Positions 44,201-51,987 of a stretch of 64,000 bases of DNA are shown one piece after another. The position numbers and the translations under genes are program-made. The notes under the pieces are model-generated. The model had not been told where the DNA came from, did not search any database, and saw only the letters and a list, made by a program, of their open reading frames with translations. Position 1 is the first letter of the stretch. Every line of letters starts with the position of its first letter. The DNA is from Acetobacterium bakii (lineage in GTDB: Bacteria; Bacillota; Clostridia; Eubacteriales; Eubacteriaceae). The stretch lies in the NCBI RefSeq assembly GCF_001263355.1, contig NZ_LGYO01000067.1:1-64000 (forward strand), written 5' to 3'.

Positions 44201-47200
44201 GTTACAGCCTGGTGGTCAGTAAAGATGGCTTCACGGTCACAACGCCAGTGACGGTCAATGACGCAGACATCCAACTGGGGGCGATTGTCCTTTATCAAAC
44301 CCTGACGGTCAACAGCGGCACCGGAACCGGTAATTACGGCGAAGGCGCAACGGTCACCATTACAGCGGCCGCACCGGCAGCCGGACAGCGCTTCACAACA
44401 TGGACGGTTGCAGGCGAAGGCGTTACTCTTAATAATGCCGCCGCGGCAACCACGACCTTCACCATGCCGGCCAACGCCGTCGCAGTGACTGCCAATTATG
44501 AGGTCATTCCGATAACCAGCATCAGCTATGATGCCAACAGCGGCACGGGTACCACGGCATCACAGCAGATCAGCGAAGGCAGTCCGCAGAACCTTACTAA
44601 AAACGCATTCAGCCGGGCCGGCTACAGTTTTAAAGACTGGAACACCAGTGCCGTTGGCACGGGCACCGCCTACGCAGACGGTGCAGCATTCAGCGCATCA
44701 AACGTCACAGCAACGACAACCCTGTATGCCCAGTGGACCGAAAACACGCCGGCAGAACCAGGCTACGGTGTTTTAGGACATGACGGCAGAGTCTATACTA
44801 CAAATGTGGACAATACCAAAACAGACGGCGTGGTAATCGATAAAGCGACTGTTCAAACAACCGTGACACATCTGTTTGCGGCAGATGATGTCAAATCAAT
44901 TGAAGATTCGGCATTTTGTAATTGTGAGGTTTTAACCACCGTTACGATGCCAAAGGTTACTGCAATCGGGGAAGAGGCTTTCAATGGCTGCCAGGCGTTA
45001 ACCAGCGTCGAAGTGCCAGCGGTAACCTTAATCGACGAGGGGGCATTTTCGATGGATGACGCATTGGTTCATATCAATATGGCAGCGGTAGAAACAATCA
45101 ACGCCGGCGCCTTTGCTAACTGTGAAAAAATGGAAACAGCTGAGATGCCGGCGGCAACCTCAATTGGAATCGCTGCATTTGCTAACTGCAGGGTTTTAAC
45201 AACGGTAAAAATGCCCTTGATCACCTCAATTAACGACCAGTTATTTATAAATGATAAAGCCTTAACCACGGTGGAAATACCGAAGGTAACCTCAATCGGT
45301 ACTGCCGCATTTGCTGGTTGCGGAGCCTTAACCACGGTGGAAGTGCCAACGGTAACAGCAATCGGTATGGAAGCATTTTCTCAATGTCCGCTATTGAGTA
45401 ACCTCACCGTGGGGGCAACCCCACCAACGGTTGGCAAAGATTCGTTTAAAGCATGCAAACCCACCAATCTCACCATTGTCGGCAAAACGCCTGCGGCTAT
45501 AGCCGCATACGAGGCAGCGGATACCAGTACTCCCAATGGTTATTGGTATGGCTGGGCGTTATCCTATCCACTAACGGTAAACAAGGGAACCGTAAACGAG
45601 GCGACAGCAAGTGGCGACTATCGTATCGGCACAACGGTCACCATTAGAGCGACCGCACCGGAAGACGGACAGCGCTTCAAGGAATGGACGATTCAAAAAG
45701 GCGACGTTGTGCTTGCTAAAGCCACGGACGCAGAAACGACCTTTACCATGCCGGGGAAGACAGTCGAAGTCACTGCCAATTATGAGGCCATTCCGGTAAC
45801 CAGCATCAGCTTTGATGCCAACAGCGGCGCAGGCACCACGGCTTCACAGCAGATCAGCGCCGGCAGTCCACAAAACCTGAGTGTCAACACATTCACACGT
45901 GTTGGTTACAGCTTTAAAAACTGGAACACCAGTGCCGACGGCAGCGGCACCGCCTACGCCGACAGTGCACAATTCAGTGCATCCGTAACAGAAAGTGTCG
46001 TCCTGTATGCTCAGTGGACCGACAACAAAAACACGTTCACGGTGTCGGGAACGGTTGCGGACAGCGCAGACCAACCGTTGTCTGGTGCGGTTGTTAAGCT
46101 GATGCAGGGCAACGCTCAGATCGGCGTAAGCATCACAACTGATGTAGACGGGGGTTTTACCATTAATAACGTGCCCAACGGCAACTATAATCTGGTGGTC
46201 AGTAAGAATGGTGTTGTGGTGACAACCCTTGTAAATATTAATAATGCCGATCCCGGCTTTTCAAGTGCCATCATCCTTCCTGACGAAAAGATGAACAGTG
46301 AGGTCGTGGTGAAAGAAAATACGCCGGCGATTGTTGTCGGAAATCTTGAACAGCAGTTTACCGATGCAGATAAAGTTTTAGCAGCAGCAGGCGATTTGGT
46401 TGAGATCAAGTTTACTGCGGAAGCAGAAGACGAAACGGCGCCAAATGTTGGCAATATAACCGCCGCTGCAGCAGCAACTGGAAGAACCGTGGGGATGTTT
46501 ATTGATTTTTCCGTATTTAAAACAATCGGTTCGGCCGCGCCAGACTCACTTCCCGAGCTGCCTTCTCTGATTGAGGTATTGATCCCACTTGATGCTTCCC
46601 TGCAAGGCAAAACAGATTATACGATTTATCGCTACCATGGTTCGGCTGTCGAGGCGATTACCAAAATTCCTAATGCACAGGGCGAGAAAATTGAGCTGAT
46701 TGACGACGGCGCAACCATTAAACTGAGCGCCAAAAAATTCTCCACCTACGCCGTTGCGTATGCTGAAGCTGTTCCTGATCCTGGCCCAGGACCAAGCCCG
46801 GTCCAAACATATACCCTAACTTATAACGAAAACGGTGGTACCGGTATCATGAAGGAACAGGTCTTCGCCGAATCAACGAAACAGGCCCTTATTAAAAACA
46901 CATTTGAACGCACCGGTTTCGGCTTCGCCGGCTGGAACACCAAACAAGACGGCACTGGCACAGCTTATGCCGACGGGGCAGACTTTACTGCCGCAGCAAC
47001 GACAACCCTGTATGCCCAATGGACCGAAAACGAAATCACGTTACCTGATGGCGTAACCTATCGGACGCACATCCAGAACAACGGCTGGGAAACCGCCTGG
47101 ACATCGGATGGCAATCGATCCGGAACCGAGGGCCAGAGCCTGCGCCTGGAAGCCATTGAGATTAATCTTACCGGGGAAAATCTGCCAGCCGTGGCACACA

Positions 47201-47472
47201 TTGAATACTTAACCCATGTGCAGAATACTGGCTGGGAAACGGACTGGACAAGAGATGGTCAGCCCGCCGGAACAGAGGGACAGTGCCTCCGCCTGGAAGC
47301 CATCCAGATCCGGCTGGTGGATATGCCGGGGTATTCGGTGCAGTACCGAGTTCACGTTCAGAATCAAGGCTGGGAAACTGCCTGGTCCGCCGACGGCGAC
47401 AGCGCCGGAACCGAAGGTCAGAGTCTGCGGCTGGAGGCCATTGAAATCAGACTGGTTAAAACAAATGACTGA
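38275..47472 (+). CDS. Giant BspA-like / InlB-repeat / ChW surface protein
   Basis: A 3065-residue secreted protein. The signal peptide ends near PIPVQAADN. Six blocks of BspA-type leucine-rich repeats (LRR_5; units like LTTVDLPxVTxIGxxAFxxC) begin near residues 40, 390, 625, 1105, 1543 and 2160. Each is followed by divergent InlB-type modules (TVNGGTGxGxF...TFVMPGxAV) and InlB/Flg-new repeats (GYSFxxWNT...YAQW). Two carboxypeptidase-regulatory-like modules lie near 1925 and 2585, and three ChW repeats form the C-terminus. There is no sortase motif. It is probably an adhesin or scaffold. The start is TTG at 38275 (AAGGAG), matching MExKK at the start of its neighbour. Codon use shifts from AT-rich to GC-rich at about 43,810. 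Confidence 0.9.
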   Translation: MEIKKMFSKTMGQRILSLMLVTIMVVGLFPPIPVQAADNVYGVLKSDSLVYATNEGNTELPGDEIDRNELTHLYVDNGVSSIEQNAFQYCPKLTTVSMPSVTTIGDSAFSNCSKLTSVFQPNVISIGNNSFQGCGSLSSVDLPEVLFIGAYGFSGCEALASVNSPKLTTIGDYAFDNCNNFANLTLGATPPTVDACAFGAAPRTNLTVAENSVSDYESADAFGTQGYWYDWALPYHLTVNNGITSGDYRIGTTVSVTANPAEDGMSFIDWTIDNKGPGFELVDKNKVTTTFVMPGKDAEVTAWYVADPVATFTVTFNENNGVDATTSQVISAGTPQNLTPNAFTRVGYSFTGWNTAVDGQGTSYADGVSFTATANTTLYAQWTASVPATPGYGVLRVDNKVYATNADNTKKDGGIIDRNIVTHLFVANDVTNIRMLSFFSCPTLIEVNMPHVTSIGDQAFYGCTKLTTINAPEVTTLGFWAFAECVNLNNITLGATPPSVMPDVFDKCPRTSLNIAGGNTSDAIALYETADANGSPGFWYGWQLVGQTYALSYNANDGAGSMSPQSFAPATAQPLTTNTFIRAGFAFNNWNTSADGTGTSYADGASFTATANTTLYAQWTENTPSPAAEPGYGVLRSGNKVYTTDVTNTKTDGVEMNIADVTHLYVADGVTAIAPVLFANRLNLIEVNAPSVTSIGESAFSGCVNLATINFPVVTSLGYEAFRDCAGLTTVSLPKVTTVNAYVFMDCSNLTTVDLSEALTLGEKAFSGCKKLSTITVPKVITIGTEVFVNCVGLTTVDLPAVMEVGDYAFFNCGGLKSINLPVATTIGKYAFNKCNDLITVDLPSVTTLSDYAFGFMNGLTSVRLPAITSIGVGAFYNCPVLANLAIVISPPTVGEDAFQGCPKTNISFIGVTTTAEIKSVVSAYDVSYAIANPTDERVGYWYGWALPHTLSVTDGTVNSPSDTGLYPTGTTISVTANTPPEGQRFVNWGTMQDRGIGDDDVVFADAKATTTTFVMPGRYTSVSAGFEAFTQYTVTFNANGGSGRMFAQIFNDVETKNLTHNAFTGVDCLFAGWNTRADGSGTAYADDAFFTASANTTLYAQWVYDYGVLKNDGKIYLSNSDNTKTDGQVINRNSVKHLFVDAGVTIIDEVVFQNCTNLVTVDLSKVASLIIKKDAFHGCTGLTTIDLKNVTSVGESSFEGCELLTTVDLQNATEIGTGSFGNCSGLTTVNIPKLTSIPKGAFYECSNLTTIDLSKVTTINELAFALCAKLKTVDLSAVTTVGFAAFGLCTSLENVELPLITTLPESLFSQCTALKTVSIPKVTELETCAFEECTALTDLTVGATPPTVGVEVFKDCSNKTNLKIDGGNTIKAIGDYNAVDDGDVRENYWYDWQLKIDVYALTVNGGTGGGNFAQGTDVTITAGTAPNGQRFKSWSQNGVTLAKATDATTTFVMPGNAVTVTAEYEAIPIITIDFNANEGVGTMPQQQVSNPSQTINTNVFTRTGYTFTGWNTSADGSGTHYVDGDTFTTSVNIVLYAQWSLLAEPGYGVLRDDNKVYATNLNNTKTDGEEMGNTLVTHLFVSSDVTAIDNSAFYKCINLTTVDLSQATSIAIGPSAFAECINLTTIDLSKVTSIGDHAFFKCSGLTTIDLSKVITIDAFAFCSCTGLTSVDLSEVTTISTGVFSLCSSLESVNMPKATEIKVGAFADCESFANIIVSTTPPHVELPTVLGVDIAFFNCPCTNLSIVGGNTLAAITEYKNISGTSDNSWYGWPLKANAYDLLVTGGTGGGHFAEGTEVTITAGTPPTTGQRFKSWTQNGIVLATDAITTFTMPGNAVTVTAEYEVIPVTSISYDANGGAGTTASQQISEGSPQALTKNAFSRAGYSFKDWNTSAAGTGAAYADGAAFSASNVTATTTLYAQWTENTYKVSATVVNGNGDKLSGAKIELKKGDTTIGAAVTTGADGSFSSVQVPKGGYSLVVSKDGFTVTTPVTVNDADIQLGAIVLYQTLTVNSGTGTGNYGEGATVTITAAAPAAGQRFTTWTVAGEGVTLNNAAAATTTFTMPANAVAVTANYEVIPITSISYDANSGTGTTASQQISEGSPQNLTKNAFSRAGYSFKDWNTSAVGTGTAYADGAAFSASNVTATTTLYAQWTENTPAEPGYGVLGHDGRVYTTNVDNTKTDGVVIDKATVQTTVTHLFAADDVKSIEDSAFCNCEVLTTVTMPKVTAIGEEAFNGCQALTSVEVPAVTLIDEGAFSMDDALVHINMAAVETINAGAFANCEKMETAEMPAATSIGIAAFANCRVLTTVKMPLITSINDQLFINDKALTTVEIPKVTSIGTAAFAGCGALTTVEVPTVTAIGMEAFSQCPLLSNLTVGATPPTVGKDSFKACKPTNLTIVGKTPAAIAAYEAADTSTPNGYWYGWALSYPLTVNKGTVNEATASGDYRIGTTVTIRATAPEDGQRFKEWTIQKGDVVLAKATDAETTFTMPGKTVEVTANYEAIPVTSISFDANSGAGTTASQQISAGSPQNLSVNTFTRVGYSFKNWNTSADGSGTAYADSAQFSASVTESVVLYAQWTDNKNTFTVSGTVADSADQPLSGAVVKLMQGNAQIGVSITTDVDGGFTINNVPNGNYNLVVSKNGVVVTTLVNINNADPGFSSAIILPDEKMNSEVVVKENTPAIVVGNLEQQFTDADKVLAAAGDLVEIKFTAEAEDETAPNVGNITAAAAATGRTVGMFIDFSVFKTIGSAAPDSLPELPSLIEVLIPLDASLQGKTDYTIYRYHGSAVEAITKIPNAQGEKIELIDDGATIKLSAKKFSTYAVAYAEAVPDPGPGPSPVQTYTLTYNENGGTGIMKEQVFAESTKQALIKNTFERTGFGFAGWNTKQDGTGTAYADGADFTAAATTTLYAQWTENEITLPDGVTYRTHIQNNGWETAWTSDGNRSGTEGQSLRLEAIEINLTGENLPAVAHIEYLTHVQNTGWETDWTRDGQPAGTEGQCLRLEAIQIRLVDMPGYSVQYRVHVQNQGWETAWSADGDSAGTEGQSLRLEAIEIRLVKTND
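43821..44045 (+). repeat. InlB-repeat DNA copy 1
   Basis: About 225 bp, roughly 95% identical to 44517-44741. The offset is 696 bp (232 codons), so recombination between the copies would delete or add an in-frame module. Confidence 0.85.
44517..44741 (+). repeat. InlB-repeat DNA copy 2
   Basis: Direct repeat of 43821-44045 with only a few base differences, for example GCTGGCACGGGCGCC against GTTGGCACGGGCACC. Confidence 0.85.
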
Positions 47473-47521
47473 GTGCCGATACGGAACAGGGACACTTAAT
47501 TTATTGGTGAGGCACTAAAAC

Positions 47522-47570
47522 AAAGCGAGACGATTCGGGTTCTGCGGAACTGGAGTCGTCTCGCTTTTAT
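47522..47570 (+). terminator. Terminator of the giant gene
   Basis: AAAGCGAGACGA (47522-47533) pairs perfectly with TCGTCTCGCTTT (47556-47567), followed by TAT. Confidence 0.75.
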
Positions 47571-47620
47571 ATCGCTTTTGTTTTCTTTAGTTTACCAAAA
47601 AATGCATTGATTATGAAAAA

Positions 47621-47682
47621 TATGACGGCAAAGCGGTTATTTATGTTGAGTACTGTTACCGCGTCTGTTTATGTGATAGTAT
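47621..47682 (+). promoter_or_regulatory. Two-box promoter, copy C, of the sortase-anchored BspA gene
   Basis: TATGACGGC (47621-47629) and TATGTTGAG (47642-47650) are 21 bp apart. TGTTAC (47654-47659), a 17-bp spacer, then TAGTAT (47677-47682), the -10 again beginning 26 nt after the second box. Start codon 67 nt downstream. The leader TTTAGTTTACCA upstream is shared with copies A and B. Confidence 0.65.
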
Positions 47683-47749
47683 TAGCGTAGAATAATCTGC
47701 TTTAAAATGGTGCTTTGCAACATAGGGAAGAAATTCAGGAGGAAAAGAC

Positions 47750-49135
47750 ATGGAAACTAAAAAAACAATCAGTAAAACAAAGGGAAAGAAAATGTGGTCC
47801 TTAGTCTTAGCCCTGGTATTGTCGATAGGGCTGTTGCCTCAAATGACAATTCCGGTACAGGCAGCAGAAGATGTCTTCGCTGTTTTAAGAAGTGACGGTA
47901 TCGTCTATGAAACCAATGCCGACAATACCAAAACAGACGGTGTTGCAATCGATAAAACGACGTTTAGAAATACTGTCACAGTGCTGTTTGCCGCCGAAGA
48001 TGTCACGTCTATCGGTGACTGGAGATTTAATAATTGCAACGCTTTAACAACGGTTAATATACCAAAGGTTACCTCAATTGGCTTCGGGGCGTTTAATTTC
48101 TGCACAGCTTTAGCCAGTGTCGAAATGCCAGCGGTAACCTCAATCGACGAGAGTGCCTTTGCTTTTGACGATGCTTTAATTCATATCAACATAGCGGCAG
48201 CAGAAACTATCGCCGTCGGAGCATTTGCTCACTGTGAAAAATTAGCAACGGCTGAAATGCCGGCTGCAACATCAATCGGCGAAGGTGCATTTGATACTTG
48301 TGTGGCTTTAATCTCGGTAAAAATGCCTGTGGTTACCTCAATTGGCGATATGGCATTTAATAGAGGCAGAGCCTTAACCACAGTCGAAATGCCCGCGGCA
48401 ACGGCAATCGGGTATGCCGCATTTGCCAGCTGCAAAGCTTTAATCACGGTGAACCTGCCCAGGGCAATGTCAATCGGAGAATCGGCCTTTGCCGGCTGCA
48501 CGGCCTTGACCACGGTGACAATGCCAAGTATAACTGCAATTGGAGCGGAAGCATTTAATGAATGCCCGGCCTTTGCCAACCTCACAGTGGGAGCAGCGCC
48601 ACCGACTGTTGGCATCAACGGGTTTGCACTGTGTCCGTGTACCACCCTGACCATTGCTGGCGGCAACACCCAGGCGGCTGTGGATAAATACAATGCCGTT
48701 AACGATGGTGATGCCCGGGAGGGTTACTGGTATGGCTGGGTGTTAGCGGTTGACATGCCATTAACCTATGCTGTTACGGTAAACGGCGGCACCGGAAGCG
48801 GTGATTATGAAGTCGGCTCAAGTGTTGCAATCGAAGCTAACACTCCTGAAACAGGACAGCGTTTGACGATGTGGACGGTTGAAAGCGGCGACGTCATCCT
48901 TGCCGATCCGAAAGCTGCAAGTACAACCTTTATCATGCCGGCGGGTGTTGTTGAGGTGACCGCAGCCTATGAGGTCATTCCGCCGGTCCAAACTGGCACT
49001 GAGAAAGTACTGACGGCCTCAACAAATAATCCCAAAACAGGTACCAATAGCTCCCTTGGGGTACCCATCAGCGCAATAATGGGATTGCTGGGGTTGGGAT
49101 TATACATAAAGGCCAAGGGCAAACAGTGTGATTAA
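47750..49135 (+). CDS. BspA-like leucine-rich-repeat surface protein with NPKTG sortase signal
   Basis: A 461-residue protein. The signal peptide ends near TIPVQAAED. A single block of BspA-type LRR_5 repeats (about 45-290) closely resembles the sixth block of the giant protein next door. One divergent InlB-type module follows (YAVTVNGGTGSGDYEVGSSV to VEVTAAYE). The C-terminus is a complete sorting signal: NPKTG, a hydrophobic stretch (VPISAIMGLLGLGLYI) and the basic tail KAKGKQ. It should be linked to peptidoglycan by a sortase, which is not in the window. AGGAGG precedes the ATG. Probably an adhesin co-regulated with the giant protein. Confidence 0.88.
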   Translation: METKKTISKTKGKKMWSLVLALVLSIGLLPQMTIPVQAAEDVFAVLRSDGIVYETNADNTKTDGVAIDKTTFRNTVTVLFAAEDVTSIGDWRFNNCNALTTVNIPKVTSIGFGAFNFCTALASVEMPAVTSIDESAFAFDDALIHINIAAAETIAVGAFAHCEKLATAEMPAATSIGEGAFDTCVALISVKMPVVTSIGDMAFNRGRALTTVEMPAATAIGYAAFASCKALITVNLPRAMSIGESAFAGCTALTTVTMPSITAIGAEAFNECPAFANLTVGAAPPTVGINGFALCPCTTLTIAGGNTQAAVDKYNAVNDGDAREGYWYGWVLAVDMPLTYAVTVNGGTGSGDYEVGSSVAIEANTPETGQRLTMWTVESGDVILADPKAASTTFIMPAGVVEVTAAYEVIPPVQTGTEKVLTASTNNPKTGTNSSLGVPISAIMGLLGLGLYIKAKGKQCD

Positions 49136-49187
49136 GACGATCAGCATTGGCATATAATGCTTCTGATGAAATACCAAACGACTGATC

Positions 49188-49222
49188 CCATCGGCGGTTT
49201 TAGGCTGTCCGGTGGTTTTTTT
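49188..49222 (+). terminator. Terminator of the small BspA gene
   Basis: CCATCGG (49188-49194) pairs with CCGGTGG (49209-49215) with one G-T pair, followed by eight T residues. Confidence 0.65.
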
Positions 49223-49361
49223 TATGGATCCATCTAAAAAAGACAACAGATTAAGGCATTTAAGAGATATACAAACAACAGAAAACGGTTTGCACTTATA
49301 AAATGAGTTTGCTTCAAAATAGATGAAGTAATAGAATTTATAAATAACGCAGAAGGGCATA

Positions 49362-50279
49362 ATGATGAGCGAAAAAAATGACTACCGAGCACTGTTCAGA
49401 ATAACCTTAATGAATTTCCTGATAACCGGTGTGTTGGCACTGGGATTTATGACCTATCTCTATTTTTCAACGGGTTCACTGTTGTTTCTGATTCAGGTTG
49501 TGGCCAACTTTGGTTCCACGGTGACCTTCGGCATGTATGCCCTGGTCTTAAAAAAACAGGCGGACAATAAATCCTATGCCTATGAATATGGCCTGGGAAA
49601 ATTCGAGGCCATCAGCACCTTTGCGGGATTCATTATCCAGGATGTGAACCTGATCATCCTGGCAGTGCTGGCGGTGAACGACTTTATCCATGTGGATATG
49701 GATATTTCCTTTGGTTTTCTGGCGTTTGCCTATTCATCAGCGGTTGTCCTCTATGATGCCGCGGTTATTATCATTCTGAAAAAGAAAAGCCGCAGTGACA
49801 ATGGCATCGTTAAGTCTCAGATTGTGGATTGTTTCAATGAGGGTCTGCAGCTGGCGGTAACCCTTGGGGCAATGGCTCTGGTCACCCTGTTCCCGGATAG
49901 CATGGGCATTTACCGGTTTCAGTACATTATCTGTCTGGTGATTATTGGGTATTGCTTTTATGTCAGTCTGGAGCCCATTAAAACCAGTGTCAATTCACTG
50001 CTGGACAAATGTACCGATGAAAAGGTGGCCCAGAAAATTTTAAAAGTCCTGGCTGTGAATTTCGAACTGTATGAACTTTTCGAGACCTATCATACCCGGG
50101 TATCGGCCAGTACCACCTTCATTGATTTATTCATCGGCTATGATGATGCTTTGACCGCCAGAGAGATATTGCAGAGAAATGCAACAATCGAAGGCGACAT
50201 CAGGAAACTGATTCCCGATGCGGTCATCAACTGTATTTTGATCGGTGATTCGGCTGACACAGTCAAACAGGGGGATTAG
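49362..50279 (+). CDS. Cation-diffusion-facilitator-like membrane protein, atypical metal site
   Basis: A 305-residue protein with six membrane helices and a C-terminal cytoplasmic domain, the CDF layout. The loop YAYEYGLGKFEAIS matches the CDF landmark (pYGxGRxE). The usual metal-binding residues are altered: helix 2 reads VVANFGST where CDFs have an Asp pair, and helix 5 reads QIVDCFNEG where they have HxxxD. It may carry a different ion or have lost transport. Its stop codon is directly followed by the ATG of the GH3-family gene (no gap), so the two are co-translated. AGAAGGGC precedes the start. Confidence 0.75.
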   Translation: MMSEKNDYRALFRITLMNFLITGVLALGFMTYLYFSTGSLLFLIQVVANFGSTVTFGMYALVLKKQADNKSYAYEYGLGKFEAISTFAGFIIQDVNLIILAVLAVNDFIHVDMDISFGFLAFAYSSAVVLYDAAVIIILKKKSRSDNGIVKSQIVDCFNEGLQLAVTLGAMALVTLFPDSMGIYRFQYIICLVIIGYCFYVSLEPIKTSVNSLLDKCTDEKVAQKILKVLAVNFELYELFETYHTRVSASTTFIDLFIGYDDALTAREILQRNATIEGDIRKLIPDAVINCILIGDSADTVKQGD

Positions 50280-51968
50280 ATGAAAGAACCAATGAAATAC
50301 CTGATGTATGAGATCATGACCTTGATCGGACGTTGTATTATGCTGGAGTTAAGAAAAAATTCGAAAAATGCCAACAAGCGCAGCCATCGGAAACTCCTGC
50401 GGCTTCTGCACAAAAACAGAAACACCGCATACGGAAAAAAATATCATTTTGCCGAGATCCATTCCTATGATGACTTCAGAAGAAGGGTTCCCCTGTCGGA
50501 TTACAGCGACTATGATGGATACATCAAACGGATGCTTGACGGCGAAACGAACCTGATAACCGCTGCGGCGGTTGATTTTTATGCGGACAGTTCCGGGAGT
50601 ACCGGAAACCCCAAACGGATTCCGGTTACCCGAAAAGCAGCCCTGGAAATGACAAAATATACGATATTCACGCCGTTTGCCATTGATTGGGAATACTTTA
50701 AACAACGTTCCCAAAAATTATCGACTGGCTCGGTTTTGTTCATGCAGGAATATTCCGCGGATAGACTTTCCAATGGGGCGGAGTTGGGCTGCATCACTGA
50801 GACCCCGCTTAAAAAAATCAAACCGTTTCTGCGTTTGATCAGTGCGACACCGCTGCCGGTGATATTCCCGTCGGATATCAAAAATATGGATATGAAATAT
50901 CTGAAAATGCGTTTTTCAATTGAAAAAAGAGATGTCACCTATATCAATGCCATTTACGGCATTGTTGTCTATGAACACATGCGGTACCTCGAAGAGTATT
51001 GGGAGCTGTTATGCGATGATATCGAAAAGGGGATCATCAGCGCCGGGGTGCAGCTATCCGAGGCGAATCGCAGGGAATTAAGGCCTTATCTTAAACCAAA
51101 TCCAAAACGTGCTGCGGAATTGCGGGCCATCTTCAAAAAAGGGTTTGATACTCCGGTATTGCCGCAAATTTGGCCCCGTTATTCATTTACAACCGCCATC
51201 TTCACCGGCAGTTTTGCCTTTTATCTGGATAAGCTTAAAAAATATGTGGGAGATCTTCCGTTTTCCTATTTCGGGTACGGCGCTTCGGAGTGTGGCATTG
51301 CCGTTGCCGACAAAATGAACAGCGGTGATTTTCCGTTAGTACAGGATGGTGCCTTTTATGAATTTATTCCCGAGGATGGCGGTGAACCGCTAACCATGGA
51401 TCAGCTGACTGTGGGCGAGAACTATGAACTTGTGGTCACCAATCTTTCGGGGCTCTATCGTTACCGAATGGGGGACATGGTTTTAATCAAAGGCTTTATG
51501 AATGAACTGCCGATCATTAATTTTGCCGGCCGGAAAGATAAAAGCGCCAACATTGTGGGCGAAAAAACCACAGAGGAACATTTCAGCTATGCGGTCAAGG
51601 AACTGTCCCAGGGAACCGGCATGGATATCATCGATTACGGCGTCTGGGTTGATAAGGAAACCGAACCGCCCTGCTATGTTATTTTCATTGAAACCCCGAT
51701 GCTTCCAGCCACAAAGGCACAGGAAAACAAATACCGTCATATGCTGGAAGATAAACTCAACTTTGCCAACAGCACCATCGCCTTTTATATCGACACAAAG
51801 CAGATGGGAAGACTGACACTCTGTTATCTGAAAACTGGGACCTACAGCCGCTATTTTGATATGCTGAATAAAAAAGCCGGGACCAGCAATCAAATTAAGC
51901 CGGCGCATATCATTGTCAAACCTGAACTTGCTGATTTTTTTCACAGCAATTGCAAAAATTTATTTTAG
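50280..51968 (+). CDS. GH3-family acyl acid-amido synthetase
   Basis: A 562-residue adenylating enzyme of the GH3 (auxin-responsive promoter) family. The ATP-loop is DSSGSTGNPKRIPVT; a second conserved block is SYFGYGASECGIAV, and the third is GLYRYRMGDMVLI. Plant GH3 enzymes join amino acids to jasmonate or auxin; bacterial relatives activate carboxylic acids for amide or ester formation with mostly unknown substrates. It starts right after the CDF-like gene and is followed 19 bp later by a secreted ChW protease, so all three may be one operon. Confidence 0.82.
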   Translation: MKEPMKYLMYEIMTLIGRCIMLELRKNSKNANKRSHRKLLRLLHKNRNTAYGKKYHFAEIHSYDDFRRRVPLSDYSDYDGYIKRMLDGETNLITAAAVDFYADSSGSTGNPKRIPVTRKAALEMTKYTIFTPFAIDWEYFKQRSQKLSTGSVLFMQEYSADRLSNGAELGCITETPLKKIKPFLRLISATPLPVIFPSDIKNMDMKYLKMRFSIEKRDVTYINAIYGIVVYEHMRYLEEYWELLCDDIEKGIISAGVQLSEANRRELRPYLKPNPKRAAELRAIFKKGFDTPVLPQIWPRYSFTTAIFTGSFAFYLDKLKKYVGDLPFSYFGYGASECGIAVADKMNSGDFPLVQDGAFYEFIPEDGGEPLTMDQLTVGENYELVVTNLSGLYRYRMGDMVLIKGFMNELPIINFAGRKDKSANIVGEKTTEEHFSYAVKELSQGTGMDIIDYGVWVDKETEPPCYVIFIETPMLPATKAQENKYRHMLEDKLNFANSTIAFYIDTKQMGRLTLCYLKTGTYSRYFDMLNKKAGTSNQIKPAHIIVKPELADFFHSNCKNLF

Positions 51969-51987
51969 ATAAGAAGGAAAAAATCAC

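Noticed and set aside
38275-47472. Regularly spaced repeats that could suggest a CRISPR array or satellite DNA
   Set aside because: They are in-frame protein repeats (LRR_5 and InlB types) with diverging DNA, in one uninterrupted reading frame.
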